Notes under the pieces: generated by a model
Told to the model about the DNA's origin: nothing
The model's input: the letters and a program-made list of their open reading frames with translations, nothing else
Database searches by the model: none
Position numbers and translations under genes: made by a program
Shown here: piece after piece, positions 1 to 13,100 of the stretch
How the letters are laid out: every line of letters starts with the position of its first letter
Position numbering within the stretch: position 1 is the first letter of the stretch
Source of the DNA: Punctularia strigosozonata HHB-11173 SS5
Taxonomy: Eukaryota; Basidiomycota; Agaricomycetes; Corticiales; Punctulariaceae
Reading direction: 5' to 3'
NCBI RefSeq assembly: GCF_000264995.1
Contig: NW_006767436.1
Span: forward strand, 1,861,226-1,925,225
DNA length: 64,000 bases

Positions 1-273
1 ATAAAGTGTCATCAGAAATTCCACATTTGGTTCGATCTTCTCAAGCTCTGCCCTGTAAGCCAAAGCCTGGTAGGTGGTGGTAATAGGCGGTTTCAAGTTG
101 GGCTACGGGTATAATCAGGGATCAGGAGGCTGGCCATGTCTTGCGAAGGGCTGCACCATAACGTAGGCGAGATTGAAGCCCCCTTTTCGTACGTGAGGGG
201 TGACGAGTCTAGACATCTGCCCTTGTCGTAGATGGACGTGAAAGTCAGCGGGGGCATGAACTGATATTTCCAT
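1..273 (-). CDS. URA4: Dihydroorotase, N-terminal part (gene runs off the left edge)
   Basis: Catalyses the zinc-dependent cyclisation of N-carbamoyl-aspartate to dihydroorotate in pyrimidine synthesis. Two exons are visible: 273-157 and 102-1, with a 54-nt intron (156-103). They give 73 residues in frame. The start ATG at 273 yields MEISVHAPADFHVHLRQG, where HVH is the metal-binding HxH of the amidohydrolase fold near the N-terminus, as in yeast Ura4. It is followed by RLVTPHVRKGG and, across the intron, AYVM-PNLKPPITTT, which are strongly conserved in this family. The downstream stretch KIEPNVEFLMTLY also fits. The rest of the enzyme lies outside the window. Transcription is away from the kinesin gene, so the two genes share a promoter region of about 200 bp. 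Identity is secure; the true 3' part is not visible. Confidence 0.93.
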
Positions 274-481
274 CGACTGATGGTGTAAATGAGTGGGTGT
301 AATTGTATGAAGGCTTTGACCAAAGCTGCGAACTTTTTATCGACCGCTGCATAGCCACCAGTGAACCACGACATGGGGTTAGGGCAACGCGATCACCTGA
401 TTAGACACGGCCAAGGTTGACTTCGGGTTTTGCAGCTTCACATTCATAACTTGTCACTGACGTTGGTCGGACCCCTCTAGC

Positions 482-3400
482 ATGGTTGCCGCCGGATCTA
501 TCACCGTTGCGGGTACGCATTCCGTATCATCCGGTACTGCAAGGTTTCATGCCCCTTTCCAGTTCGAGTCCGCCCGCCCAACGCCTGGGAGGCAGCCCGT
601 CTACCAGAGCCAGTCTACGACCAGTCCATTCGAGGAGATGGAACTCTTTCTGCCCCTGGCCCGTCCAAGCACTCTTCCGCTCTCAGAGATATTGTTCAAA
701 TTGTCGATGATCGGATCCTTTGCTTCGATCCCCGCGACCCTGATGCTTCCAGGTCATTCTGCGAACGTGGCTTCCTGCCTCCCGGAACGAAGCGATACAA
801 AGATAAACGTTTCATGTTCGACAAAGTCTTCAACAACGAAGCCTCACAGACGGACGTTTACGAAGCAACAGCTAAACCTCTCCTAACTCCCTTACTGAAC
901 GGCTTCAACGCCACCATCTTCGCTTACGGAGTACGTGCTCACTTGACTCGCACGACGGCTGTACTGATTCAACCATATAGGCGACCGGCTGCGGGAAAAC
1001 GCACACTATTAGTGGAACCGAAGCAGACCCGGGGATCATATATTTGACAATGGCCGACCTGTTCCAACGCATCGAAGACCGTAGGGACGACTACAATGTG
1101 GAGGTCATCGTTACCTTTCTCGAGATTTACAACGAAGAGATCCGGGATCTCCTTGCCGACAACTCCGATCGACCTGCTCCTCGAGGCGGCCTTCAAATCC
1201 GCGAGGATAAGACTGTCAAAGTAGCGGGTTTAGTCGAGCTCAAACCCAGGACAGCCGAAGAAGTCAAGGAGATAGTTCTGCAAGGGAATCTCCGCAGAAC
1301 CCAGAGTCCCACTCATGCCAACGAAACATCTTCACGATCCCATGCCGTGCTTCAGATTCACGTCACACAATGGCCCAGGACAGCAGCCTTGACAGAGGAA
1401 CGTACAATGGGTACCTTGTCAATTATTGATCTTGCAGGAAGTGAACGCGCTGCAGCAACAACCAACATGGGTCAGCGCATGGTAGAGGGTGCTAACATCA
1501 ACAAGTCCTTACTGGCGTTGGGCAACTGCATCAACGCGTTATGTGAAAGCGGAGGTGCCACCCGTCACGTACCGTACCGCAACTCCAAGCTTACGCGACT
1601 GCTCAAATTCTCCTTGGGGGGAAATTGCAAAACCGTGATGATAGTATGCGTCGCTCCAACATCCAACCATTTCGACGACACACATAACACGCTGCTCTAC
1701 GCCGACCGCGCAACGAAGATCAAGACCAAGGTCGTCACACGTAATGTCGTTAACGTCGACCGACACGTTGGTCAATACGTGGAGGCGATCAATAGGCTGA
1801 ACATAGAAGTGGCTGAACTTAAGGCGAGGCTTGCTGGAAAACGCGATGCGGAGGCAGAAGTTGCGAGGAGGAGGTCCGTGGAGGCGAAGGCAGAAGTCGA
1901 GCGCGCAAAGGCCGACATAATGAACAAAGCGAATCAAACACGGACCTCAATCGTTGACGGGGCTGGTTGTTCTGGACGGCTCGCAGCGGCGTCTATCCGG
2001 TTGGAAGTCACTCGTTCGAGGCTGGCTCAGCTTGATGCCATGGGCCCCGGGCCCCTTGCGGCGGATCTGGAGCTTGAGCGAGAACTGCTGCGCGGACTCG
2101 CCGGTCCGGAGGAGGAGATGCTCAAGCCTGGTTCAGCGCTGAACGTACGATTGCAGCGATCGACGAACTCCGGAAATCTATTCGATGCTATGCTTAAGGC
2201 CGTCACGGAGCGCAAGTCAGATAAGCTTGACGAAGCGAGCGTGGAGAATGTGAAGTTAGACGCCCGGTGGCGCAAATCCGAGCTGGAGCGGATCAAGGCG
2301 GACGCGGAACGCGACGCGCTTCGAGACGCGCTTATCGGTCAGGCGCAAATGGTGGTCAATCTTGTCGGGATGATGGGAAGGTGTACGGTCATGTTGGGAG
2401 AGGCAAGTCGCGCATTAGGGTTGGCTGCCGCAAACAACGTGGACGATCTGGGTGCTACCCTGAAGTCCCTTGGAGCGAAGCTTGGCGTTGTAGCGGAGAG
2501 TAACGACGAGGCGTTCAAGCACCTGGTTGGGGTGTCTTCCGCGGCATACGCTGCTAACGCGGCTGGTAGCATCGATAGCTTCCATGGTCATGCAACCACG
2601 CTCTCTCGACCGACGCCGGGTATCTCTGCCCCTTCCTCGCTGAAGCCCAAAGGCACAAGGCGTTCGTCCCAGGGTTTAGCAGTCGGCTCTCCCGCGCGGA
2701 AGTTGCACAGAAGCTCGCCACGGAAGGGCCGGGCAAGTTTGACCGGCGCTCATGCACCTCACTCGCGGCGGGTGTCGTCCTCCGAGGTGAAGAAGAAGAG
2801 TGTCCAGTGGAAGGACGAAGCTGGTCAGGGTAGTTTGGACGATGGAGGTGGTAATCCCTTTCAGATCAGCACCATTCCGGACGTTTCTGTGATCGCCTCC
2901 AGTCCACTTCCTGACGACTCTGGAACTGGTTTACGTCGGCCTGCATCAGTCGCTGGTTCTGAAAGTGAATGGGAGGACGAGAGGACCGATGACAGTGTTC
3001 ATGCGAGCTTCAGTGGCTTTAGTAGCCGTCAGGATTCGCTCTCTGGGTCAACATTACCACTCCCCAGTGCGAGTCACCAGAGGACAAGTCGCCTTGGCTC
3101 CGCGTACCTTAAATCACGGGGATCGACGTTAAGCAGTCTAGCCGAAGTCGAGGGAGAAAATGGCACGCCCATGCGCCCATCGCCATTATCAGACCTCAGC
3201 CTGAACCGGATGCGCGGGTCAGCAGAGAGCAGCAATAGTTCTAGCAGCTCCGAAGGTCCTAGCACACTACATGTCCCCAAAGGTCGGGAGAGGCACGCAA
3301 TCACGCCTGCCAAACGCGCTCCCGCGATGCCAAGGGTGGTCGGATCTGCTGCCAAGTCTGGCCGACGACGCTCAAACATCGGTCCCCTCCGTCACGAGAA

Positions 3401-3668
3401 GCAGAGGAGACGTTCAAGCCAGATTCCCCAGCTTTCTCCGAGGGCTAGCCTTGAAGGGAATACCAGCCTGAGCGTCGACCTTGGTTCCGTTTCCACCAGC
3501 GGTGCCGCGAAGAGGGTCATAATCGATGGCATGCGGAGTCCGCCGAAGAGGGCGAAGAGGATGAGTGTGCTCGGTGCGGCCTCCAAGGCGTTGAAACCGA
3601 GAACTGTTGGCAACTCGCCCATGGCGGATCCCAACCTCAGCCTCGGGCCTAAACCGACTTGGCGATGA
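482..3668 (+). CDS. KIP3: Kinesin-8 family motor (Kip3/Klp5-like)
   Basis: Plus-end-directed, microtubule-depolymerising motor used in nuclear positioning and spindle-length control (family knowledge). Exons 482-512, 563-930 and 981-3668 encode about 1028 residues. The short first exon ends in SITVAV and joins RVRPPNAWE, the start of a motor domain. The second junction restores the P-loop FAYGATGCGKTHT at about residues 130-142, with the GATGCGKT variant typical of kinesin-8. Switch I is NETSSRSH, switch II DLAGSERA, and NKSLLALGNCINAL follows. A neck and coiled coil (KTKVVTRNVVNVDRHVGQYV, then Glu/Lys/Arg-rich) ends near residue 520. The C-terminal half is Ser/Pro/Arg-rich and disordered, with many SP sites suited to phosphorylation by mitotic kinases (inference). 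The subfamily is assigned from the motor sequence. Confidence 0.93.
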
Positions 3669-4209
3669 AGTTTGGTCGTCATTTCTCGGAGAATGTAAGT
3701 CATGCCCTTCGTCCATAGAGCGACGAATAATGATTGTTGGCCAGTAGGCGATTTTCTGGGCAGGGTTCTGTTAGACCGGATCTGCAATCCTCATCGGGAT
3801 GAATTGGAATAGGGCACCTCGTGATGCTCCGCTTTGTGCACCACTGTTTTGTCATACCTAATCGTCTACCTTGTAGAACTAGTTGATACCCCTATGTGAA
3901 CGATCTGTATTGGATTTGGCAGCAACTTTCCGCAAGAGCAGGAGTGGCTCTCATTCACAACGTTTAACCCTCACACATTCTCATGATTTCCCAAAACGGA
4001 ATGCGTGCGGGGTTAAGTCTGAGCTGCGACGTGTTGAACCATGCACGAGGCTGCGAATTCAGACGTTCTTATCCTTCGCTCATACTGACTGACGACTATA
4101 TACCGGTTCGACGTAAACAATCACTTAGGCTATCATCTTGATCTATTTCATGAACTGACGTTACGTACGGAGTACCGTAACCACGTCACCGATACGCAAA
4201 GTCCCTGTC
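3669..4209. other. Intergenic region, no gene seen
   Basis: About 540 bp between the kinesin stop and the next start. Short open frames occur but none has recognisable protein character or splice continuity. It presumably holds the kinesin 3' UTR and the promoter of the downstream gene. Confidence 0.6.
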
Positions 4210-6610
4210 ATGGCCAAAAAGCAAAAGGGAAAACAGAAAGCACCGTCGCCTACGTCTGCCCCAGCTCCCATACAGAGCAATGCCTTCAATACCATTACGA
4301 CTATTAACGAAGTTAGTGAAACGGCGGAGTCTATTGGAAACGTAGCAGCCCCTACAAACCCTTCGGCGCCTACAGCCGCAGTTACCACGCAGCACAGGCG
4401 TGTTCATATCCAGGAAGAAGGCGACGGTGCATGCACTCCTTGCCTATCAACTACATATGCTGACATGGCTGATATCCTCTCCTCGAACCCAATTGATACC
4501 CATGAATGAAGTTCACGAGGACGAGGACGAAGAAGAATGGGCGGAGGAGGAATACGACGAGCCCGATGAGCACACGGGATGGAGGCAAGGTTTGGAGGGG
4601 ACCGTTGGTGCTTCCGATAGCGCCGGAGCAACGGCGGGGTGGGACGAGGCGCATCAGAGTCAAGCGCCGGCTGCGGTATCCTGGGGCGCTGTTCAACTTC
4701 AAGATCACTCTCCTGCGACGACTATGCCTCAAAGCGCACGAATTGGCTGGGCAGCCGAACGTGAAACCATCCCCAAGGTCTTGACGTCTGCTGGCGGAGG
4801 CGCCGGTTGGAATCAGGCCGCAGCCGCTGTGGAGGCATGGCCCCAGCCCAAGCAAGTGCCGACGCACTCCGTTGCACAGCATCCTCCGGTTGCCCAGGCT
4901 CAACGAGGTTGGACGAACTGGGGAAACGAGGGGAAAGCTCCTCCGCAGGCCACTTGGCGGGGTCAGAGCGCTTCAGCCCAGCAGAATACAGCTCCTATAC
5001 AGGCGCAAGCAAGCTGGACGACGTGGGCCAAGGAGGTGAACATGGCGCCGCCCAAGGCATATTCCCACGCGCCGGTCCCCGCTCCTGGGCACCACCCGTA
5101 TGCAGCTCAGCAATCGCAAGATTTACGGGCGTTGCTCAGCGATCCCTACCAAGCCAGGATGGCCGCTGTTCAGCCGCAGCAGCAACCGTATCGTCAGGTG
5201 CAGGCGCAGGCGGCGCATCACCATACTCGGGAGAGGAATGGGAAGATGTCCAAGCAAGATCAAGCCGCTGCTTGGGGTCATGCGGACAACGGGGGATGGG
5301 GCACTGCCGGTGGAGGGGACTGGGGCATTCCAGGACAGGATGCAGGAGGGGCTGGTTGGAGTTCGGGACAGGACGATGGGTGGGCCGCCGGGGGTGGGGG
5401 TGGTGGGGGATCCTGGGGCCAGACTGCCGACACAGGATGGGGGGGTGCAGAAGGGGACTCAGGATTGGGGCACAACACTGCGGCTAGCTGGGGCGACATA
5501 GATGAGGAGGGGGAGGAATCCATGGAAGATGAGTGGGTGGAAGAAGAGGATGAATGGGAGGATTCTCGGAAGGTCCGGTTCGCCGACGACAATCCTGCGC
5601 GGGCGGCTGCGAGAGCTGCGTCCAAAACGCCTGTTACCCAATCCGCTCCCGCCTCGCGCACGATGGCGATGGCTACAGGAGGAGAGGCTATACCAGGAAT
5701 AGCTCGGGTTGCCGCCCCTCCGGAGAACGGGGACTCTTCGATACACGTCGTCGAAACGAGCGGAGCGGCCATGAGTCCTGCCCAAACAGCCCTTTTTGGA
5801 CGGGATCGTGCAGCCAAAAATCGAATATATTGGGGGTTATCCCCGCATCAGAACAAACGCGTCTCATCATTACTTGCTTGGGTGATTGCCATGGAAGATA
5901 AGATAGCTGAGCTTGGAGTGGGTGTCCATTCTCATTTAAATTGCATTTGCAACTGATTTTCTACACCCGACGATTAGCTACACAAGTTCCTCACCACTCG
6001 TGAGCGAGGGGCGCTATTCAGCAATGCCGAATACACGCCGGCGAGCTCCTACGACATGGCGTTTGATTGGTTAACCTTCCCTTACTTGCAATTCACGCGA
6101 GACAAGACATTGCAAGAGTCTGTCCTCTTTTACAAGCCTGCGGAGGAGGTTGTCGTATTCGTCTTTCTGCTGTCCCCCTCCCGCAATAGTATGGCCGTGT
6201 GGAGAAAAAAGATCGCAATTCCCGATGATCTTCGTATTCGTTACTCGAAAGAGATCCAATCTGCTACAAGAAGTTTGAGAGCGGACTACGGGCCTTTGCA
6301 CGTTGACGAGTGCGTATTTTTTGGTCCCCTTCGTTCTACCCGTGGTGTTTACGAGTATTTCAGGCTGCCTGCATCGCCGACTGCCACTGAACCCTTACCT
6401 GATCAACCTAAGAGACGGCGTTTCTTCGGTCGTTCGGAATCATCCAAGAAGCTGCAACGCGCTGATGCAGAAGAGAGACGACGTGAGGTAGTCGAACAAA
6501 AGAAGGTTACGCTCGTCGATCACGGCCCGGTCCCCATGATAGTCGACGGAAGAGAGCCCAAACCACAGAAAAAACGAGGATTTTTTGCTCGCCTTTTCGG
6601 GAGGAAATGA
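4210..6610 (+). CDS. Uncharacterised Trp/Gly-rich basidiomycete protein with conserved C-terminal region
   Basis: Exons 4210-4426, 4512-5917 and 5978-6610 give about 751 residues. The junctions are inferred from frame; the second donor is GTGGGT and joins KIAELG to LHKFLTTRERGALFSNAEY. The N-terminus is basic (MAKKQKGKQK). An acidic stretch (HEDEDEEEWAEEEYDEPDE) follows, then repeated W-centred units (GWNQ, GWTNWG, SWTTWAKE) and a Gly/Trp-rich block at about residues 330-400 (GGWGTAGGGDWG, DTGWGGAEG). A second acidic cluster precedes a more globular C-terminal region of about 200 residues (YDMAFDWLTFPYLQF, YKPAEEVVVFVFLLSP, WRKKIAIPDD). The tail is basic (KKRGFFARLFGRK). No signal peptide or clear membrane span. 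I do not recognise a characterised family; GW-type repeats can bind partner proteins, but that is only a suggestion here. Similar proteins may be annotated CcmS-related in mushrooms (uncertain memory). Confidence 0.75.
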
Positions 6611-7607
6611 ATGTACGCTGCCTTGTTCGATATTCTTCACTTACACCTTTCTTGGATACTGTACCATACACCCGGCCCTTGTAGCGATAGTTCTGCTTTC
6701 GAATTGCTTTCCAGATATGTGACCCTCTGTGCGAATACCAGAGTGTTATTCATCCCGCAGGCGGGGCCCCCAAAGCCTCAAGCTCCTGTCCAGGTGTTAG
6801 GCCCGAAGCTTCGACGTTTCGACCTCCGCGCCAGGGACTGCACCTATTCTGTTACCTCTCATGCGGTTCCTAGACAATGTAGTGCTTATCATGCATCGCA
6901 GGCTGCTTGCGACATGACGCTGATCACCCAACGATACTTGACGCCATATGGACTTGATGCTAATCACCCAACGGTTTGTCGTCGCGCTAACCCGCTGCGC
7001 GGTAGATTGCCGACGAGGTCCCGGTAGCGGAACAGCCGGTTGCTGCGCTGCACGTACGCCAGGCGTGTCGGAGTTTCAAATGCCCTATAAACAGGAGTAT
7101 TAGCAATTTCCTACCTAAGTATCATCCCCGCGTGGTTCGTCAAGGTTGCGAGAGCTATCCAAGTATGACATTGGTCATATCGCGGGCGCATGTGTTCGTC
7201 CGAATCCGTCTCATGGATGCCCGACACCTGCTGGGAGCATGGCAAGCTTCTATGTAGGATTGTGACTGCGCTCCAGTCCAGCGGAGGCAGGTAAAAAACC
7301 CCGCCGGGACGTGGGTAGTAGTGAGTCCCTGCGATTTGCATCCAGCATTGATCGTTCCCTCACTGTTCACCTTAGGATATGGTAGGACGCCTGCCTTGAA
7401 CGGTCTCTCCGCGTCTCCGCGGGATCATGTGGTACGACGTTCTTGGAGAAAATACTGCCCGATATTGTACAGATGCGCGCTCTTCCTAACATATCGCCCG
7501 TTATCAACCCTGTCGCAGTCATAGCGCGAAATACTACAAAAGCGCTCAGGGATGTGGGCCCAAAGCCGCCCCCGTCAAGCGCGCGCTCGAGGACCAGTGG
7601 ACACGCC
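6611..7607. other. Intergenic region of about 1 kb, no convincing gene
   Basis: An open frame of 138 codons begins at 6611, directly after the preceding stop, but its composition is not protein-like and it has no recognisable motif. A short imperfect direct repeat containing atcacccaacg occurs at about 6923 and 6963. The region should contain the promoter of the GMC oxidase gene. Confidence 0.5.
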
Positions 7608-9922
7608 ATGCCTTTGCCATGTAAATCCCTGTTACGGACCCTCACCACTCTTTTGGCCCTCTTTCAGGCCACCGATGCTGCTCTATTCCATAACTTTGCG
7701 GAGTTGCCCACAAACACGTACGACTACATCGTCGTGGGGGGTTCGTTGGTGTGCTACGTGTTGTTAGTCTTGATCCCTGACTCATCTTAGGCGGAACTGC
7801 GGGAAATGTGATCGCCAATCGCCTCACAGAGATGTCTTCGCTGCAAGTTCTCCTCCTCGAAGCAGGTGTTTCGTGCGTACCTGTTTGCTGCTCGTTATAG
7901 TAATGCTAAGAAGTATGCACATTAGAAACGAAGGAGTAACAGACTCAATCGTTCCCTTGCTGTGTCCCCTCGCATCACCCGGAACCCCGTGGGACTGGAA
8001 TTTTACGACTACCCCCCAAGCTGGCCTAAACAATAGAACCATACAATATCCCAGAGGCAAGCTTTTAGGCGGAAGCAGTTCCATCAGTAGGCAATGATTG
8101 GAAATCCAGCGTTCAGACCGTTCATCAGCCAATATAGACTATATGGTTTACACGCGTGGTTCCTCCGACGACTGGGACCGTTATGCGGAGCTGACTGGGG
8201 ATCCCGATTGGTCTTGGTCTGCCATTCAGCCGTATATCCGCAAGGTACGTGCGAGCGGCATGACGTATTGCGCGAAATGTGAAGTCGGACGGTAGAACGA
8301 GGCTCTCATCCAACCAAATGACAACCACAATACGACCGGACAGTTCCAAGCGGCGGTGCACTCTACTGCAGGCGTGGTGGATGTGTCGTTGCCAGGATTT
8401 AGTTGGCCAATCGATCAACGCGTCATCGACACCACGCTCGAGCTCAATGACTTCCCGTTCAATGAGGATATGAACGACGGCGACACCATTGGCGTGGGAT
8501 GGACTCAGGGAACGGTGGGAAATGGCCAGAGGAGCAGCTCAGCTACAGCATACCTTGCTCCACAGTATCTGAACAGATCTAATTTGCACGTTCTCGTGCA
8601 TGCACAGGCCATCAAGCTCGTGGAGGACGACTCCGATGGGGGGCTTACGAGGTTCGCTGCTGTCGACTTCGCGTCCAACTCAACAGGTTCGTCGGGCCGT
8701 ATTTTTCATTCCATACTAACTTCGCGCTCCACAGCACCCGTGCAGCGTGCCTTCGCCAACAACGAGATCATCGTTTCTGCCGGTTCCTTCAATTCACCGC
8801 ATCTCCTCATGTTATCCGGGATCGGCAACAAGACAGAACTGGCATCCTATGATATCGATTCTGTGGTTGATTTGCCTAGCGTTGGCAAGAATATGTCCGA
8901 TCATCACCTGATCGCAGGCGCATTCTACGTCAACACCAATTCCACCATAGACTCGGTTTTAGCCCCTTCTGCCTTCAGCGCTGAATTGGAACACTGGAAT
9001 ACGACGAAGCAAGGCCCGCTGTCGTGGACGATAACAAACCATATCGGGTGGTTCAGATTACCTTCGGATGACGAGATCTTCGACAGTACGGAAGACCCAA
9101 GTGCCGGACCCAACTCTTCGCACTACGAGCTGATTTGGACTCCTGGATTCGCCATCCCAGGTATGACCCCGCCTACCGAAGGAAATTTCATGACCATCTT
9201 CATGAATGTCATTTCCCCTGTTTCTCGTCAGTGCATATGCTACGATGCTTCTGCACTTCACTAAGGCTTTCTAGGCGGGTTTGTCGCCATCACTACCAAA
9301 GATCCTTGGACGTTGCCAGTTGTGGATCCCAACCTTTTGGGCGCCCCATTCGATGTTCATACGGCAATCCAAGCTATCAGAGCGGCTCTCAGGGCGAACA
9401 CTGCCAGCGCCTGGGACGGTTTTCTGGCAGGTGCATACGGCGAACTTGCGACGGCCAACACCGACGCGGATCTTGAACGATACGCTAGGAACACAGGAGC
9501 AGCGGCAAGCGATTTGTTTCCTGAATAATATCGGGGATCTCCTGTTAATTCTTGCCACTGATGTTATAGGTATGGCATTCTACTGGCGCGTGCGGCATGT
9601 CCGCGAGAAATGCCAGCTACGGAGTTGTCGATCCAGATTTTAGGGTCCGTGGCGCTTCACTGCGTAATGGGAGCCTCATACTCATCTTATTGGCAGGTGA
9701 AAGGAACTAGAAATTTACGTGTAGTAGACGCGTCCGTGATTCGTACGTATACGTGGAGCTATTCAGTGGGTACATCAGGCTTCTGACGTGTTTGTGGCAG
9801 CGATGGTTCCCAGCGCACATACTCAAGCACCGGTCTACATCTTTGCTGAACGCGCTGCAGATTTGATTAAATCGGATTTGGCGACCTCTTTCGCTTCTCC
9901 ATCCTTGGGTGAGCACAAGTGA
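7608..9922 (+). CDS. Secreted GMC oxidoreductase, aryl-alcohol-oxidase-like
   Basis: FAD-dependent oxidase or dehydrogenase acting outside the cell on alcohols; related enzymes supply H2O2 for lignin attack (family knowledge). Ten exons: 7608-7740, 7791-7872, 7926-8086, 8138-8244, 8296-8686, 8735-9226, 9275-9504, 9570-9661, 9711-9742 and 9801-9922, about 613 residues. A hydrophobic signal peptide starts at the ATG. YDYIVVGGGTAGNVIANRL is the FAD-binding motif at about 38-55, followed by LLLEAG and RGKLLGGSSSINYMVYTRGS. The GMC signature SAGSFNSPHLLMLSGIG lies mid-protein. Catalytic histidines are predicted at about 535 (VWHSTGACGMS) and 580 (PSAHTQAP), a spacing like that in aryl-alcohol oxidase. 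Two introns appear to be GC-AG: 9505-9569 with donor gcaagc, and 9662-9710 with the poorer donor gcgtaa. If the latter is not spliced, the gene would be broken near its 3' end. Substrate cannot be told from sequence. Confidence 0.9.
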
Positions 9923-10199
9923 AGGAAGTGAATCTCGTCGAACATACGTACCATAATTAGCTTTTTCTACTATGATGAAATTAAGCCATGTATGAAGAAC
10001 GTCTACTGGAGCTCAAACGGCATGAATGATCTGCATCTGGCAAAGGCAGTGCCGTCGGTAACAACTTCGAAGCTGCCACGGTTGTATGCAGCGTCTGTTG
10101 TCTTGGCCCTTAACCTCATTCACCTGCGCTTTGTTGCGCCGTGCGTGACGGCCACAGCGCGTCCTAGTCCATGCTAGCTGGCTCCCTGGCTTCTGGGCG

Positions 10200-13100
10200 A
10201 TGAACGGCGTACGACGACTATTCACGGGGGCGTCGTCCGCGACAACCCCGGATCCACCACCGAAACCTGAGTCGCCTCCGAAGGCGACCATACCCTTGGT
10301 CATCAATGCTAAGCCGTCGTGGCCTCCATCGTCCCCATCGATCAGTCCGCGTAGTCCGACCAAGTCTCTGCCTGGATCCCCTCTGGAGAGCCCGAAGACC
10401 ACAACAGCCGGTTGGTTATCAACCCTTGTAATATACCACTGCTTGAGTTTAAATCAAGGCATGATCAGGTCTGTTTCTTCGCAAAGACAAACAGAGACCC
10501 CCAGCGATGCCATCAGAATCAGACGCCGGCGATACGTCGTTTCAGTCGCGGCCGATGTCAAATGCAGCCTCGAGCTTCATGTCCCCCGTGCGCAACCAAG
10601 CACCGTCCCTACCGCCGTCGCCCGAAACTACGCAACGCTCAAGACCCCGTACCATCAGCCGTCCGTCTATCATATCCCGAAAGCTCCCCAACTACTCGAG
10701 CCCTCTTCGCCCATCTTCTCCTGGGAATAGCCGCGATGAACTCCTCATAAGTTTACTCGCCAGTGAAGCTGTGGTGGAAAGCCGGGACTGCGAGATCCTG
10801 CCAGCAGAGGAAGTGGAGGAACTCAAGAAAGTGCGTTACGCAGTTGGCGTATGTGACGGTGTCGCTAAACCTGCTGTCAGGAGCAACAAATACTCTCTGC
10901 TCGTTTAGGGGCAATGAACAAGAAACTAATGCTGGAAACGAAGATTCGCGATGCCGCCGCATCTCTGTCTAGAGTCAACGCTTCATACAAGAAGATGTCG
11001 AAGCAAACCGAGGAGCAGCTGGAAGCGTCAGAGAAGAAAGTAGAATCCGCCCAGAAAGAAGTTTGGCGAGTTTTGGAACGCCTCAGCGAGGTGAATCGGC
11101 GTCTGTACGAACATCGCGCAGGAGTTCTCAGCTTTTCCGTGCGGAGCATGGAAAATAAACTGGCTCCGCAGAGTAATGGCGCTAGCGACACCACGACAGA
11201 CGGCAGAGACAGTCGAAGTTCCCTCATCAGTCCAACGCTTTCCTCCGTAACTAGTGTTTCCACCGCGTCCAAGAATCGGTTTGACGGTGCTCATCTTTTT
11301 GCGGGGCACGCAGATGCTGTGGTTCCACAACCGCCTCGGGCAGCACCTTCTCTCGCAGACGTGGTGGAACTCGAAGAGAAGCTCAAGGCTGCGACGCAGC
11401 AGTTAGGCGAGGCTAGTAGGAAGCAGGCTGAGATGGGACGTGAACTATCGCTCCTCCGGCTCGAGAAGGAACAGGTGGAGACGTCCCTGGGCATGGAGCT
11501 GCAAGGCGCGGAGGAAACGATCGATCGCTTGGAGAAGGAACTCAAAACGGCACGAAAGCTGGATTCTCAAGTGCAGGTTCTTCTTCAACAGCAACAGGAC
11601 TGGCAACAGGGCCGAACGGAGCTCGAGAGGAAAACACGGGAAGTTGACGTGCTAGAGCGCCGCCTAGAGCTGCTGGAAGAGCAGAGTGGAGAGGCGTCAG
11701 AACTTGGCTCGTCGCTTGCCCGTGCTCGGGAGGAGAACGATAGCCTAAGGCGACAATGGGACGAGGAACGGATTACGTTGCACAAGGAATTGGACAAAGC
11801 TGTTGCCCAGTCTGATTCTTTGAACGAAGAGTTGAGCCAGCTGAAGCTGGAGATGCAACAGGTGCAGATCAGGAGTCAGGGAGATGGCGAATCTCTTCAA
11901 ATGGTCAATGCCCAGCTCGACGAGTGTTCGGACATGCTACGTGCGCTAGTCAAGGAGCACAATATTATCTTATCCTCTGGCGACTTCTCGTCGAAGGGGA
12001 TCATATTATCCATTGGGGCTCATCTTGAAGCAGTTTCTGCGAAACTTGATGCTCATTCTCGGGATCAAGCCGAGTGGGATGCAGCCCGTCGGAAGCTCCA
12101 GGAAGACCTACAGAAGGGCTTGGACAAACGGGAAGACCTGGCGAGAGATGTAGAGCAAGCAAGGCAGGAACGCGAGGAAGCTCGTAGGGAGATACGCGAC
12201 CTCGAAGCGCGCTTGAAGGTAAGAATCTATCGCACGTTGTCCTCTCGTGGTTTTCTAATGTTCAACTCACGTTGCAGGAGCAATCGGACAGTCTCGGGGA
12301 GTTGCCGTCACGGCCGAGCCTTGCACTATCCACATCCACGATATCTATGCCGTCCACGAGCTCTGACGGAGATGCAAGCAAGATGGTCTCGATCCTTCTC
12401 CCTATTTGGAACGTTCTACCTTCGCCGGAAGCTCGAGCGGTGAAGATGACCCCTCGTTCCCAAGTGGGCTCACCCATCGCACCCGGCAGCCCGAGTGTTA
12501 GTAGCCCAAAAACTAAAAGACCGTCTTTGTCCGATCTGGACGTTCGTACGCTGAAATCGCTTTATGATTCCCCCGGTGGCGCGCCCCGTACACCCGTTGG
12601 GGGTCCCTTCTCCATCGAATCCTTCGCGAGCAGGGTACAAGCCCTGATCGCGGATGACAGAGCCCTCATCGAACGCCTCGTGCGATTTGCACAGGCGCAT
12701 GATCTTCTCAAGAAAAATGCGGAGAGGGCGCAGAAGCTCGCGTTGGAAAGCAACGCCGCCCTGGAAACGTATCAGAAGCAAGTGAAGACACTTGAAGAAC
12801 GGAACATGTCGGCGATATCGAAACTTGCTGCTCTGTGAGTGATGTTTACGTGCCGTACTGTCGATTGATCGATGAACGGATAACAGGGAGGACGAGGTTC
12901 AGCGTCTTCAAGACGCTGTGGATCGCATCGAAACGGAGAAACGAGATGTTGAGGCTCTTGCGGCCGAGCAGGCACAGCAGATTCTCCAACTCACCGAAGC
13001 GAACACAACACTCAGTGCCAGGACTCTCAGCCTGGCTGAGGAGGTTACCCTGGCAGGGGATGGTGCGCGAAAGCAGATGGAAGCACAATTGGCGGAGTGC

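Noticed and set aside
6611-7027. Open frame of 138 codons after the Trp/Gly-rich gene
   Set aside because: Begins immediately after a stop, has no family character, and no splice signals connect it to anything.
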